Shown here: in pieces, positions 29,340 through 37,675 of the stretch | How positions within the stretch are numbered: the stretch's first letter is position 1 | Layout of the letters: every line of letters starts with the position of its first letter | NCBI RefSeq assembly: GCF_014650815.1 | Contig: NZ_BMVR01000003.1 | Span: forward strand, 186,001-250,000 | From: Streptomyces flavofungini | GTDB taxonomy: Bacteria > Actinomycetota > Actinomycetes > Streptomycetales > Streptomycetaceae | Direction of reading: 5' to 3' | DNA: 64,000 bases | The notes under the pieces: generated by a model | The model's input: the letters and a program-made list of their open reading frames with translations, nothing else | Told to the model about the DNA's origin: nothing | Databases searched by the model: none | Translations under genes and position numbers: made by a program

Positions 29340-30253
29340 AATACGTGAGCTATCTCCTCGGCGGTCTCACCGCCGCCGCGGCCGCCGCCTACAGCGTCGT
29401 CTACCTCACCCGCTGGGAGTGGCAACGCGCCCTCATCTGCGGGGTGTTGCTCCTGGTCGTGGAGGTCCTCCTCGGCTGCGCCGTGCTCTTGAGCCGCATC
29501 GGGCGCCTTGAGCACCGGGTGGCCGACACGGGGGAGCGCACCGAGGAGGTGTGGCGGCGGCTGCGGGAGTCCGGTGACGAACAGGACGTACGGTTCCGGT
29601 GGTTGGAGTCGCGTGAGCCCGACGGTGCCCACCGCACGTACGTCTTCGTGCCCGTCCTGATGGTCGCCGGAGTGCTCCTGTCCGGCGTCGCCTGGGTCGT
29701 CCAGCGGATCTCGGCGGCCACCGCCCGGCCCGGAGCGGAGCGTCGGCTCGCCGGGCGCCTCGCTCCGCTGGCCGCGCCGCCGCGCGAACTCATCGGCCGC
29801 GCGCCGGAGTTGGAGGACAGGCCCGCCGTCCCGGCGCCCCGCACGGCCCGCGTGCTCATCCTGACCGCCGTGGTCGCCGCCTGCGGGCTGCTCCTCGCCC
29901 TCCTCGTGGACACGCTGTCCGATGCCACCCAGACCCGCCCGGGCAAGTCGGCGGGCTCGGCCGCGACCACCCTCGTCTATCAGGTCGAGGTGCACGGCAC
30001 CGACGACGCGAACGCCCGCGCCCTGGCCGCGCGCGAGCTGTGGGAGCGGTGCCGCCGCGCCACCGCCGCCCTCAACGTGCGGGCCCCGCTGACCCGTCTC
30101 GACACGGACGTCTGGGCCGGAGTGATCCGCCCCGCCCTGTCCGAGCACGACGTGATGCGACTCAGCGGCTGCCTCACCGACGCGACCGCCCATCGCGCCC
30201 GCGCCCGAGTCCTCGGTGAGAGCCAGGTGCAACCGGCCCGGCGGGAGGGGTGA
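29336..30253 (+). CDS. Membrane protein of unknown function, coupled to the PEP-utilising enzyme
   Basis: A 305-residue protein with two N-terminal helices (YLLGGLTAAAAAAYSVVYL and ALICGVLLLVVEVLLGCAVL), a short heptad-like segment (RIGRLEHRVADTGERTEEVW), a third helix (VFVPVLMVAGVLLSGVAWV), a fourth (VLILTAVVAACGLLLALLV), and an extracytoplasmic C-terminal domain with two Cys. The ATG overlaps the preceding stop by 4 bp, so the two proteins are translationally coupled and may work together. No family is recognised. Confidence 0.7.
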   Translation: MKYVSYLLGGLTAAAAAAYSVVYLTRWEWQRALICGVLLLVVEVLLGCAVLLSRIGRLEHRVADTGERTEEVWRRLRESGDEQDVRFRWLESREPDGAHRTYVFVPVLMVAGVLLSGVAWVVQRISAATARPGAERRLAGRLAPLAAPPRELIGRAPELEDRPAVPAPRTARVLILTAVVAACGLLLALLVDTLSDATQTRPGKSAGSAATTLVYQVEVHGTDDANARALAARELWERCRRATAALNVRAPLTRLDTDVWAGVIRPALSEHDVMRLSGCLTDATAHRARARVLGESQVQPARREG

Positions 30254-30515
30254 GTGCCCGGGGGGGGGGCCGGGAAGGGCGGGAAGGCCGGGAGAAGGGG
30301 GAGGGGTGGGCCGGGGTGGAGACGTACCGCTGTCGCCGTACCTCGGGTGCCCAACTCCCTTGATGTCAGGGCGAGTTAGTGATGTCGATGAGCCCGGTGA
30401 AGCAGTCGTACGCGGTCACGGGACCCCGCCCGCGCAGGTAGCCTGAAAGGCGTCTGTCTTTCCTCCCGGCCCGACCTGGCGTGCGCCCCTGCGTACTCCA
30501 TCAGGTGGTGACCGC
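30254..30515 (+). promoter_or_regulatory. Intergenic promoter region with G-runs
   Basis: This 262-bp gap begins with a run of nine G and further GGGG tracts and ends with TAGCCT and an AGGTGG ribosome binding site before the phosphatase gene. TAGCCT at about 30438 could be a -10 box. No gene is seen. Confidence 0.35.
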
Positions 30516-31310
30516 TTGTCTCCCGCGTCCCCGACCCCCTCTTCCCCGAGCCCTTCGCCGCCCGCGGCCCCACGCCCTTCCGGGGCCCTGCCCGCCCGCG
30601 CCGCCGCCCTCCTCGGGGCCGTGCGCGCCGCCGGTGCCCGGGCGCGCGGTGGACTCACACCCCGGCGGCGGCTCACCCGCAGAGCGCTGAAGACCGTCGG
30701 CGCCTGTGTCCTCGGCTACACCGTGTTCTGGCTCACCTCGGCCCTCGGCGTCCTCGCCGTGTCGGCCTGGGCGGGCGAACATGCACCGGCTGACGGCGAG
30801 TTGGCGGGCATCCGGCACTTCCAGCAGGTCGACGAGCGGCTCTGGCGCGGCTCCGCGCCCAGCGCGTCGGGCTACCGCGCGCTCGTCGCGCACGGCATCC
30901 ACACCGTCGTGGACCTGCGCGCGGAGGACCTGAGCGCCAGGGCCCTCGCACAGCCGAAGCGCGCCGGGCTGCACGTCGTCCGGATGCCGATCCGCGACGG
31001 ACAGACCCCCGACGGCCGCCAGGTCGACCAGTTCCTGCGCGTCGTCGCGGACGCGCGCGGGCCGGTCTTCGTGCACTGCGGCGCGGGCGTCGGCCGCACC
31101 GGCTCGATGACCGCCGCGTACCTCGTCCGCACCGGCCAGGCCACGCCCGGCCAGGCGGCGCTGCGCACGGTCGCCGTGGGCCCGCCCTCGCTGGAGCAGA
31201 TCTACTACGTGCTCAGTGCCGACCGGAACGCGAGCCGGCAGCCACCCGGCGTGGTCTCGCTGGTCAGCCGGCTCGCCGACGCGCCGCGCCGGATCAAATC
31301 GTCGCTTTGA
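30516..31310 (+). CDS. Membrane-anchored tyrosine/dual-specificity phosphatase
   Basis: A 264-residue protein with a Pro/Ser-rich N-terminal tail, one membrane helix (VGACVLGYTVFWLTSALGVLAV, about residues 61-82) and a phosphatase domain facing away from the basic N-terminal side. The catalytic loop VFVHCGAGVGRTGSM carries the HCX5R signature, and WRGSAPSASGYRALVAHGIHTVVDLR is typical of dual-specificity phosphatases. The only in-frame start with a ribosome binding site (AGGTGG) is a TTG at 30516. The 3' end overlaps the convergent phosphatase-acetyltransferase gene by 17 bp. Confidence 0.8.
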   Translation: MSPASPTPSSPSPSPPAAPRPSGALPARAAALLGAVRAAGARARGGLTPRRRLTRRALKTVGACVLGYTVFWLTSALGVLAVSAWAGEHAPADGELAGIRHFQQVDERLWRGSAPSASGYRALVAHGIHTVVDLRAEDLSARALAQPKRAGLHVVRMPIRDGQTPDGRQVDQFLRVVADARGPVFVHCGAGVGRTGSMTAAYLVRTGQATPGQAALRTVAVGPPSLEQIYYVLSADRNASRQPPGVVSLVSRLADAPRRIKSSL

Positions 31311-32649
31311 GCCGCCACTGACCACTGCGGTGCGGGTCGGCGCCGCTCACCCGCGGCCGCTCGCCGTCGGCCGCGTGCTCGTCGAGCGGCCGCTCGGCGT
31401 CGCGGACCCGCTTCTGCAGCAGTGTCGCCGCGAAGTTCCCGGCCACCCCGCCGTCCTTCCACGGCTGTTCGCCGACCACGTCGAAGCCCGCGGCGGTGTA
31501 GTACGCCCGCAGCCGCGGATTGCTGGTCCGGCAGTCGAGGCGGCACAGGCCCCGCCCCGCGGCGCGGATGCGGCGTTCGGCGTGCGCGAGCATGCGGCGG
31601 CCGGTGCCGGGCGGCGCCACCCGGCGGTCGGTCATCAGGCAGTGCACATAGCCGGCCGTGGGCGGCTGCGGACCCCAGGTCGCCGGGTCGTCCCACCACA
31701 GCTCCCAGGCGCCCGCGACCGGCCCGTCCGGGCCGAGCGTCGCCATCCAGATCTCGCTGTCCGCGAGCCGCGCCCGGAAGTGCTCCTCGCCCAGCTCGCC
31801 CGGCTTCCACTGCGCGATGCCCTGCGCGATCTGCCAGCGGGCCGCCTCGTCCCGCAGCCGTACGAGGACGGGGACGTCGGCCTCGTCGGCGCGCCGGAAC
31901 GACAGCTCGCGCCCCGCCGCCGGCTCCAGGAGGTTGCGGCGCAGCCCGGCCGCCAATTCCTCGTCGGCGCCGAGCAGCCGCTCGGCGTACCCGCGCAGGG
32001 ACCCGTACCGCCCGGACGCTCCCGCGAGGAACAGCCGCATCACCTCGGCGGGCGCGCGGCCGAAGCCGAGCCACGTCGGCTCCGCGCCGGGGTGGGCGGC
32101 GCGCCAGTCCGCGGCCAGGCGGTCACTGGCGAGTTCGGTGAGCGCGTAGTCCTCGACGATGTCGGCCTCGGCGACGCCGAGCAGGGCGAGCACGAGGGCG
32201 GCGAGCAGGCCGGTGCGGTCCTTGCCGGACGCGCAGTGGAAGACCACCGGGCCGGAGCCGTCGTCGGCGAGCACTTCGAGGGCGCGGCGCAGCTCTTTCG
32301 CGCCATCCTCGGCGACCGCGAGATAGCGCTCGGCGAGGTACGGCCCGACGGCCGTGTCGGGGCCCAACGACGGCTGGTCGTAGGGGCGGTGTTCGATGCT
32401 CAGGTGGTGGTAGGCGAGCGTCGGGTGCGCGGGCACCCGGCCGTCGGCCTCGATCTCGGCGGGGCGGCGCAGATCGATGACGGTGCGGACACCCCGGGCG
32501 AGGAAGCGGTCCCAGTCGGCGTCCCGCAGTTTGCTCAGCGAATCGGACCGGTACACCTGCTCCCAGCGCACCGCACGGCCGTCCTCAGTGACATAGCCGC
32601 CCAGGTCACGGAAGTTGTGCAGCCGTTCGAAAGGTATGTGTCTCTTCAC
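31294..32649 (-). CDS. Bifunctional tyrosine phosphatase/GNAT acetyltransferase
   Basis: A 451-residue fusion. Residues 1-265 form a Y_phosphatase3-type domain: FERLHNFRDLGGY at the start, VIDLRRPAEIEADG, and the catalytic loop VVFHCASGKDRTGLLAA. Residues 285-420 form a GNAT acetyltransferase (FRRADEADVPVLVRLRDEAA; acetyl-CoA loop VAPPGTGRRMLAHAERR; LDCRTSNPRLRAYYTAAGFDVVG). A short basic tail follows. GTG 32649 starts the conserved phosphatase sequence; the longer upstream frame is poorly conserved in style and lacks a good site. Its stop overlaps the convergent phosphatase gene. The phosphatase alone is common; the C-terminal acetyltransferase is the unusual part. Confidence 0.83.
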   Translation of the reverse strand: MKRHIPFERLHNFRDLGGYVTEDGRAVRWEQVYRSDSLSKLRDADWDRFLARGVRTVIDLRRPAEIEADGRVPAHPTLAYHHLSIEHRPYDQPSLGPDTAVGPYLAERYLAVAEDGAKELRRALEVLADDGSGPVVFHCASGKDRTGLLAALVLALLGVAEADIVEDYALTELASDRLAADWRAAHPGAEPTWLGFGRAPAEVMRLFLAGASGRYGSLRGYAERLLGADEELAAGLRRNLLEPAAGRELSFRRADEADVPVLVRLRDEAARWQIAQGIAQWKPGELGEEHFRARLADSEIWMATLGPDGPVAGAWELWWDDPATWGPQPPTAGYVHCLMTDRRVAPPGTGRRMLAHAERRIRAAGRGLCRLDCRTSNPRLRAYYTAAGFDVVGEQPWKDGGVAGNFAATLLQKRVRDAERPLDEHAADGERPRVSGADPHRSGQWRLKATI

Positions 32650-32934
32650 AGTGCAGCAGCCTACGTCCGGCGGGACCGCGAACGCCGCGATGAACATCAC
32701 CGCCTGCGTGCGCGTGCCCTTCCCGCCAAGAGGGCTGGACAACGGGGCCCGCCCGTGCTGCGCCACGGGGTCGGCGGGACCCGCGCGGGAACGGTCCGGC
32801 ACGGGCTCCGCGGGCCCGGCCCGGCGCCGGTCCGTGCGCCGCCGATCCGTCCCGATGTCTTGTCGCAAGGACGCCGGGCGGGCCCGCCGAACCTACCTGG
32901 AAGATCCTCCTCCGGACAGCGCGCTCCCGTCCGG

Positions 32935-33732
32935 CTACCGCCCGCCGACCCGCACCGGCTTCGCCACCTGCGGCACCTCGTCCAGGACGATCCCGAAGTG
33001 CTTCTCGTACGCGGCGAGGACCTCGGCGTCGGTGGCCAGTTCCGTGACGTCCCGCTCGCCGCCGGTGGTGACGGTGAGCTTGCCGCCGCTGAGGGTGACC
33101 CGGCCCGTATCGGTGACCAGGGTGCACACGGTGGAGCGCGTGAAGTGCGACTTCGGGGAGGTGCGGTGGTACCACGCCCCGGCCGTGAAGTCGGCCAGCT
33201 CGCGCGGGCGTTGGTCGATCACGTACTGCGGCCTGCCGTCCTTGACGACGTCGAGGTCGCCGCCGGGCGCCGCCGCGACGCGGAACGTGCCGCCGGGGTC
33301 CGCCTGGTCCCCGCGCTCGGTGAGGTCGAGGGGGAAGTGGCTGTGGGTGCCGAAGCCGACGTCGGCGAGCCAGTCCCCGCCGCCCTCGGTACGCACCCGC
33401 AGCGCCAGGTGGTCGTACGGAATGCCGGGGCGGCCCTCGTCCCCGTACACCCGGGCCTGCAGCAGCGTGACCTCGAAGCGGAGCGCGGTCAGGAGCGCGG
33501 CGAAGGCGCCGTTGAGTTCGTAGCAGAACCCGCCGCGGCGCCCGTCGACGACCTTGGACACCAGGTCCTGCTCCGTGAGGCCGACCTCCTGGCCGAGGTG
33601 GATGGCGAGGTTCTCGAAGGGGACGCTGCGCAGATGGGCGAGGTGCAGCTCGCGCAGGGCCGACGAGGTCGGGGCTGCGGGGCGGTCGACGCCGATGCGT
33701 CGCAGATAGGCGGCTGTCCGCGCGGTATCCAT
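32935..33732 (-). CDS. nat: Arylamine N-acetyltransferase
   Basis: A 265-residue enzyme that transfers acetyl from acetyl-CoA to arylamines, arylhydrazines or a biosynthetic amine. The catalytic triad is intact: Cys70 in RRGGFCYELNG, His108 in IPYDHLALR and Asp124 in WLADVGFGTH. RSVPFENLAIHLG is the usual NAT N-terminal signature. The length is standard. The ATG at 33732 begins the conserved sequence; the frame upstream crosses the repeated promoter element of the second MMPL gene and is not coding. In Streptomyces NATs are often standalone xenobiotic enzymes. Confidence 0.92.
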   Translation of the reverse strand: MDTARTAAYLRRIGVDRPAAPTSSALRELHLAHLRSVPFENLAIHLGQEVGLTEQDLVSKVVDGRRGGFCYELNGAFAALLTALRFEVTLLQARVYGDEGRPGIPYDHLALRVRTEGGGDWLADVGFGTHSHFPLDLTERGDQADPGGTFRVAAAPGGDLDVVKDGRPQYVIDQRPRELADFTAGAWYHRTSPKSHFTRSTVCTLVTDTGRVTLSGGKLTVTTGGERDVTELATDAEVLAAYEKHFGIVLDEVPQVAKPVRVGGR

Positions 33733-33800
33733 GGGGCAAGTCTCACCGGGGGTGACGGGGGAGTCCACCGAGGGGATGGGTCCGCCCCGTCCTGTAGTGC

Positions 33801-33915
33801 GCAGGCACCAGGACCCGCGGGTGGCTGGTCCGGTCGCACCAGGACACGTGCGCGGCTGGTCCGGGCGCACCAGGGGAAGACGGCGGCGGCGGACGATGCC
33901 CGGAAGGACGCCGGA
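33801..33915. promoter_or_regulatory. Conserved promoter/operator element upstream of the second MMPL gene
   Basis: Two 18-bp palindromes of the form CTGGT-N8-ACCAG (33825-33842 and 33856-33873) lie 31 bp apart centre to centre, preceded by an extra ACCAG half site at 33807. They are followed by GCACCAGGGGAAG, an 11-nt gap, GGACGATGCCCGG, a 5-nt gap and CGCCGGA. The same series with identical gaps occurs on the minus strand at 41065-41146 before the MFS gene. The repeated, spaced palindromes are typical of a dimeric repressor or activator. Confidence 0.75.
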
Positions 33916-33984
33916 AGCAAGGGTTGGAGACGCGCGCATTCCGCGCGTTTCCCCTTGCCTAGCGGTGTCTGGAGTGATCTACAG

Positions 33985-36258
33985 GTGGCGACATTTCTCT
34001 ACCGGATCGGACGGTGGGCCTTCCGGCGGCGCCGCCTCGTGGGCGGTCTGTGGCTGGGCGCCCTGGTGCTCGCCGTGGCGGCCGCCGCCCTGGCGCCGGC
34101 CGCGGAGGAAGAGGACCTCTCGATGCCCGGCACCGAGTCGCAGGAGGCGTTCGACCTGCTGGACGAGCGCTTCCCCGAGAGTAACTCCCAGGGCGCCGAG
34201 GCCCGCCTGGTGTTCCAGGCCCCGGACGGACAGCGGGTGACGGCCGGGGAGAACAGGGCGGCCGTCAACGACACGCTCGGCTCGCTGGCCGGGGGCGATC
34301 AGGTCGCGTCGACCACCGACCCCTACAAGACCGGCGCCGTCAGCAAGGACGGCACCATCGCCTACTCCACGATCACCTACAGCGCGGACACCGCCGACCT
34401 GACCGGGTCGACGAAGAGCGCCCTGGAGGCCGCCGCGGACCAGGCCCGGAACACCGGCCTGACCGTGGAGATCGGCGGCTCGGCCCTGGAGTCGGAAGAG
34501 GGACCGGGCGGTACGACGGAACTCATCGGCGTGGCGGTGGCGGCGGTCGTCCTGGTCCTCGCCCTCGGGTCGCTGGTCGCGGCCGGACTCTCGCTCCTCA
34601 CCGCCTTCGTGGGCGTGGCCATCGCCTTCGGCCTGGTCTCCGCCCTCGCCGTGCCGCTGGGCCTGACGGACACCGTCGCCATCCTGTCGCTGATGCTGGG
34701 CCTCGCGGTCGGCATCGACTACGCGCTCTTCATCACCTCCCGCTTCCGCGACGAGCGCGCCCGGGGCAGCGAGCCGGAGGAGGCCGCGGGCCGGGCCGTG
34801 GGCACGGCCGGATCCGCCGTCGTCTTCGCCGGTGCGACCGTCTTCATCGCCCTGGTCGGGCTCGGCGTCGTCGGCATCCCCGAACTCACCAAGATGGGCC
34901 TGGGCGGCGCGGGCGCCGTGGCCCTCGCCGTACTCGTCGCACTGACGCTGGTCCCCGCGCTGTTCGGCTTCTTCGGCCGCCGGGTGCTGTCCCGTGCCGT
35001 CCGCAAGGCACCCGCGCGACGCGGGCCGGGCGGCGAGCCCCCGCACCAGATGCCCGGCGCGGCCGGTCGGCAGGGGCTCGGCACGCGGTGGGCGCGGTTC
35101 GTGCTGCGCCGCCCGGTGGCCGTGCTGCTGGTCGCCGGACTCGGTCTCGGCGCCGTCGCGCTACCGGCGCTGAGCCTCGAACTCGGGCTGCCCGGCGACG
35201 AGTCCAAGTCGGTGGAGACCACCGAGCGCCGCGCCTACGACCTGCTGTCGGACGGCTTCGGCCCCGGTTTCAACGGCCCGTTGACCGTGGTCGTGGACAC
35301 CTCGGAGGCCGCGGCCACCCGGGCCGCCACGGACCGGGTCGTCACGACCGTACGGGGACTGGACGGGGTCGCGTCCGTCGGTGCGCCGGTGCTCAGCAAG
35401 AGCAAGGACACGGCCGTCCTCACCGCCGTGCCGCGGACCGCGCCGAACAGTGGCGAGACCAAGGACCTGGTGCACGCGATCCGGGGCGCGGTCTCCGGCG
35501 TCGAGGCCGACACGGGCGCCGCCGTCCTGGTGACCGGCACCACCGCGATGAACATCGACATCTCCGAAGCCATGTCCGACGCCCTCATCCCCTATCTGAC
35601 CGTCGTCATCGGCCTTGCGGTGCTGCTGCTGATGGTGGTCTTCCGCTCGGTCCTGGTGCCGATCAAGGCCGCGCTCGGCTTCCTGCTGTCGGTGGGTGCC
35701 GCCTTCGGTGTCCTCGTCGCCGTCTTCCAGTGGGGCTGGGCGGCGGACCTGCTCGGCATCGAGCAGACCGGACCGGTCATGTCGCTGATGCCGATCCTCG
35801 TCATCGGCATCGTGTTCGGCCTCGCCATGGACTACGAGGTCTTCCTCCTCACCCGGATGCGGGAGGCCTACGTCCACGGCGCGAACCCCGGCGAGGCGAT
35901 CGTCAGCGGCTTCCGGCACAGCGGACGGGTGGTGGCCGCGGCGGCGATCATCATGATCAGCGTGTTCGCCGGATTCATCGGGATGAGCAGCCCGACCATC
36001 CAGACGATGGGCGTCGGCCTGGCCGCCGCCGTCCTCTTCGACGCGTTCGTGGTCCGGATGGCGATCGTGCCCGCGGTCCTCGCGCTGCTCGGCCACCGGG
36101 CCTGGTGGCTGCCCCGTACGCTGAACCGTGTGCTGCCGAACGTGGACATCGAGGGGGAGAAGCTGAGCAGGCATGCCCCGGCGCTTGCGACCGTGCCGGA
36201 CCTGACCGTGCCGGACGCGGCGGTGCCGCCGCTTCCCGTCGGCCGGCACCGGCACTGA
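33985..36258 (+). CDS. MMPL/RND-family transporter (second copy)
   Basis: A 757-residue exporter, paralogous over its whole length to the protein at 23240. It has the same start (M)ATFLYRIGRWAFRRRR, the SMPGTESQEAFDLLDERFP entry to the first external loop, LGLAVGIDYALFITSRFRDE in the first bundle and GIVFGLAMDYEVFLLTRM in the second. The proton-relay Asp-Tyr pairs are conserved. The C-terminus is a short Pro/Val tail. The GTG start follows GGAG. A histidine kinase and response regulator follow within 8 bp in the same direction, so transport and sensing are probably one operon, under the CTGGT-N8-ACCAG element. Confidence 0.92.
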   Translation: MATFLYRIGRWAFRRRRLVGGLWLGALVLAVAAAALAPAAEEEDLSMPGTESQEAFDLLDERFPESNSQGAEARLVFQAPDGQRVTAGENRAAVNDTLGSLAGGDQVASTTDPYKTGAVSKDGTIAYSTITYSADTADLTGSTKSALEAAADQARNTGLTVEIGGSALESEEGPGGTTELIGVAVAAVVLVLALGSLVAAGLSLLTAFVGVAIAFGLVSALAVPLGLTDTVAILSLMLGLAVGIDYALFITSRFRDERARGSEPEEAAGRAVGTAGSAVVFAGATVFIALVGLGVVGIPELTKMGLGGAGAVALAVLVALTLVPALFGFFGRRVLSRAVRKAPARRGPGGEPPHQMPGAAGRQGLGTRWARFVLRRPVAVLLVAGLGLGAVALPALSLELGLPGDESKSVETTERRAYDLLSDGFGPGFNGPLTVVVDTSEAAATRAATDRVVTTVRGLDGVASVGAPVLSKSKDTAVLTAVPRTAPNSGETKDLVHAIRGAVSGVEADTGAAVLVTGTTAMNIDISEAMSDALIPYLTVVIGLAVLLLMVVFRSVLVPIKAALGFLLSVGAAFGVLVAVFQWGWAADLLGIEQTGPVMSLMPILVIGIVFGLAMDYEVFLLTRMREAYVHGANPGEAIVSGFRHSGRVVAAAAIIMISVFAGFIGMSSPTIQTMGVGLAAAVLFDAFVVRMAIVPAVLALLGHRAWWLPRTLNRVLPNVDIEGEKLSRHAPALATVPDLTVPDAAVPPLPVGRHRH

Positions 36259-36265
36259 GCCCGCC

Positions 36266-37675
36266 ATGACGAGGACAGGCGGCGGTGGCCCGCGAGCACG
36301 CGGCTCCTGGTGGCGGGAGGGAGCCGTCACGGCGACGGCGTTCGCCCTCTGCCTGCTCGGCGGCGTGCTGCGGGACGACGACGGGCCGCTGTCACCGCCG
36401 TCCGCCGCCGCCTACTTCATCGCCGTGGTGTCCTGTGCCGTGCTGCCGCTGCGGCACCGGGCGCCGCTGGCCGTCATGGTGGTCACGACCGCGAGCGGCA
36501 TCCTGGTGCCGCCCCTCGGCCTGCTGCTGAGCCCGCTCATCGTGGCCCCCGCCGTGATCACCGCGTACTCCTACTCGCTCACCGTGCGCAACGAACGGCG
36601 CGCGGCGAGCGCGGTGTTGCTCATCTCGGCAGGGCTGCTGGTCGCCGCCACCCCCTTGTTCGGTGCCCTCTCGTGGAAGGACGCGAGCAGGGTCGGGGCG
36701 GTGGCGGCGTTCCCGCTGGTGGCGGGCGTGCTCGGGCGCTCGGTGCAGAACCGGCGGGCCTATCTGGCGGCCGTGGAGGAGCGGGCCGTGCGGGCCGAGG
36801 AGAGCCGGGACAGCGAGGCGCGCCGGCGCGTTGCCGAGGAACGGGTGCGCATCGCCCGGGAACTGCACGACCTCGTGGCCCACCAGATCACCCTGGCCAA
36901 CGCGCAGGCCACTGTCGCCGCCCACCTCTTCGACGCCCGCCCGGAGCAGACCCGCAAGAGCCTGAAGGAACTCGTCGAGACCACCAGCGACGCGCTCGAC
37001 GACCTGCGGGCCACGGTCGGGCTGCTGCGGCAGTCCGGGGACGCGGACGCGCCCGCCGATCCGGCGCCCGGCCTGTCCCGCCTGCCCACGCTCCTGGAGT
37101 CCTTCCGCCGCGCGGGCCTGGAGGTGTCGGTGCACGAGGAGGGCACGGCCAGGCCGCTGCCCCCGGGAGTGGACCTCACCGCCTACCGCATCGTCCAGGA
37201 GGCCTTGACCAACGTGACCAAGCACGCCGCTGCCGGCAGCGCCCGGGTGCACCTCATCTGGAACGGCGATCGCGTGACCCTCACCGTCGCCGACGACGGA
37301 GCGGGCGGCCGTACGGGGCCGACCGGAGCCACGGCGGCGAGCGCGGCCACGGGACCGCGACCGAGTGCGGCCATGCGACCGCGACCGGGTGCGGCCGCGA
37401 CGTCGGAACGCCCGCCCGGTTACGGTCTGATCGGGATGCGCGAACGCGCCACCGCGGTCGGCGGACAGCTCTCCGCGGGCAGGCGCCCGGAGGGCGGCTT
37501 CCTCGTCTCCGCCCGACTGCCCCTCCCGCCCGCCAAGGACACGACGCGGACATCTGACAGAGCGACGACCAGCGAGGGACGGATGACCGACAGAGCGAAG
37601 GGCGACCGCACGACAGGCGAGGGAACAACCGCCGACGGACGGACGGGTGACGGACGGGCCGGGGGTGCGTCGTGA
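36266..37675 (+). CDS. Two-component sensor histidine kinase, NarL/DesK type
   Basis: A 469-residue membrane kinase. Four to five N-terminal helices (residues 20-165) form the sensor. The HisKA_3 segment has the phospho-acceptor His201 in RIARELHDLVAHQITLA. The HATPase domain follows with the N-box-like AYRIVQEALTNVTKHA, DDGAGG, and GYGLIGMRERA. Between the last two lies a repetitive insert of about 30 residues (TGPRPSAAMRPRPGAAAT) encoded by 24-bp tandem units. The final ~50 residues are a hydrophilic Thr/Gly/Asp/Arg tail. The sensed signal is probably a membrane-active compound, given the coupled MMPL exporter. The gene overlaps the response regulator by 4 bp. Confidence 0.88.
   Translation: MTRTGGGGPRARGSWWREGAVTATAFALCLLGGVLRDDDGPLSPPSAAAYFIAVVSCAVLPLRHRAPLAVMVVTTASGILVPPLGLLLSPLIVAPAVITAYSYSLTVRNERRAASAVLLISAGLLVAATPLFGALSWKDASRVGAVAAFPLVAGVLGRSVQNRRAYLAAVEERAVRAEESRDSEARRRVAEERVRIARELHDLVAHQITLANAQATVAAHLFDARPEQTRKSLKELVETTSDALDDLRATVGLLRQSGDADAPADPAPGLSRLPTLLESFRRAGLEVSVHEEGTARPLPPGVDLTAYRIVQEALTNVTKHAAAGSARVHLIWNGDRVTLTVADDGAGGRTGPTGATAASAATGPRPSAAMRPRPGAAATSERPPGYGLIGMRERATAVGGQLSAGRRPEGGFLVSARLPLPPAKDTTRTSDRATTSEGRMTDRAKGDRTTGEGTTADGRTGDGRAGGAS
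37313..37400 (+). repeat. 24-bp tandem repeat within the histidine kinase ATPase domain
   Basis: Units of the form GCGGCCAYGSGACCGCGACC recur in frame and encode AATGPRPS/AAMRPRPG/AAAT repeats between the G1 and G2 boxes of the ATP-binding domain. Confidence 0.55.
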
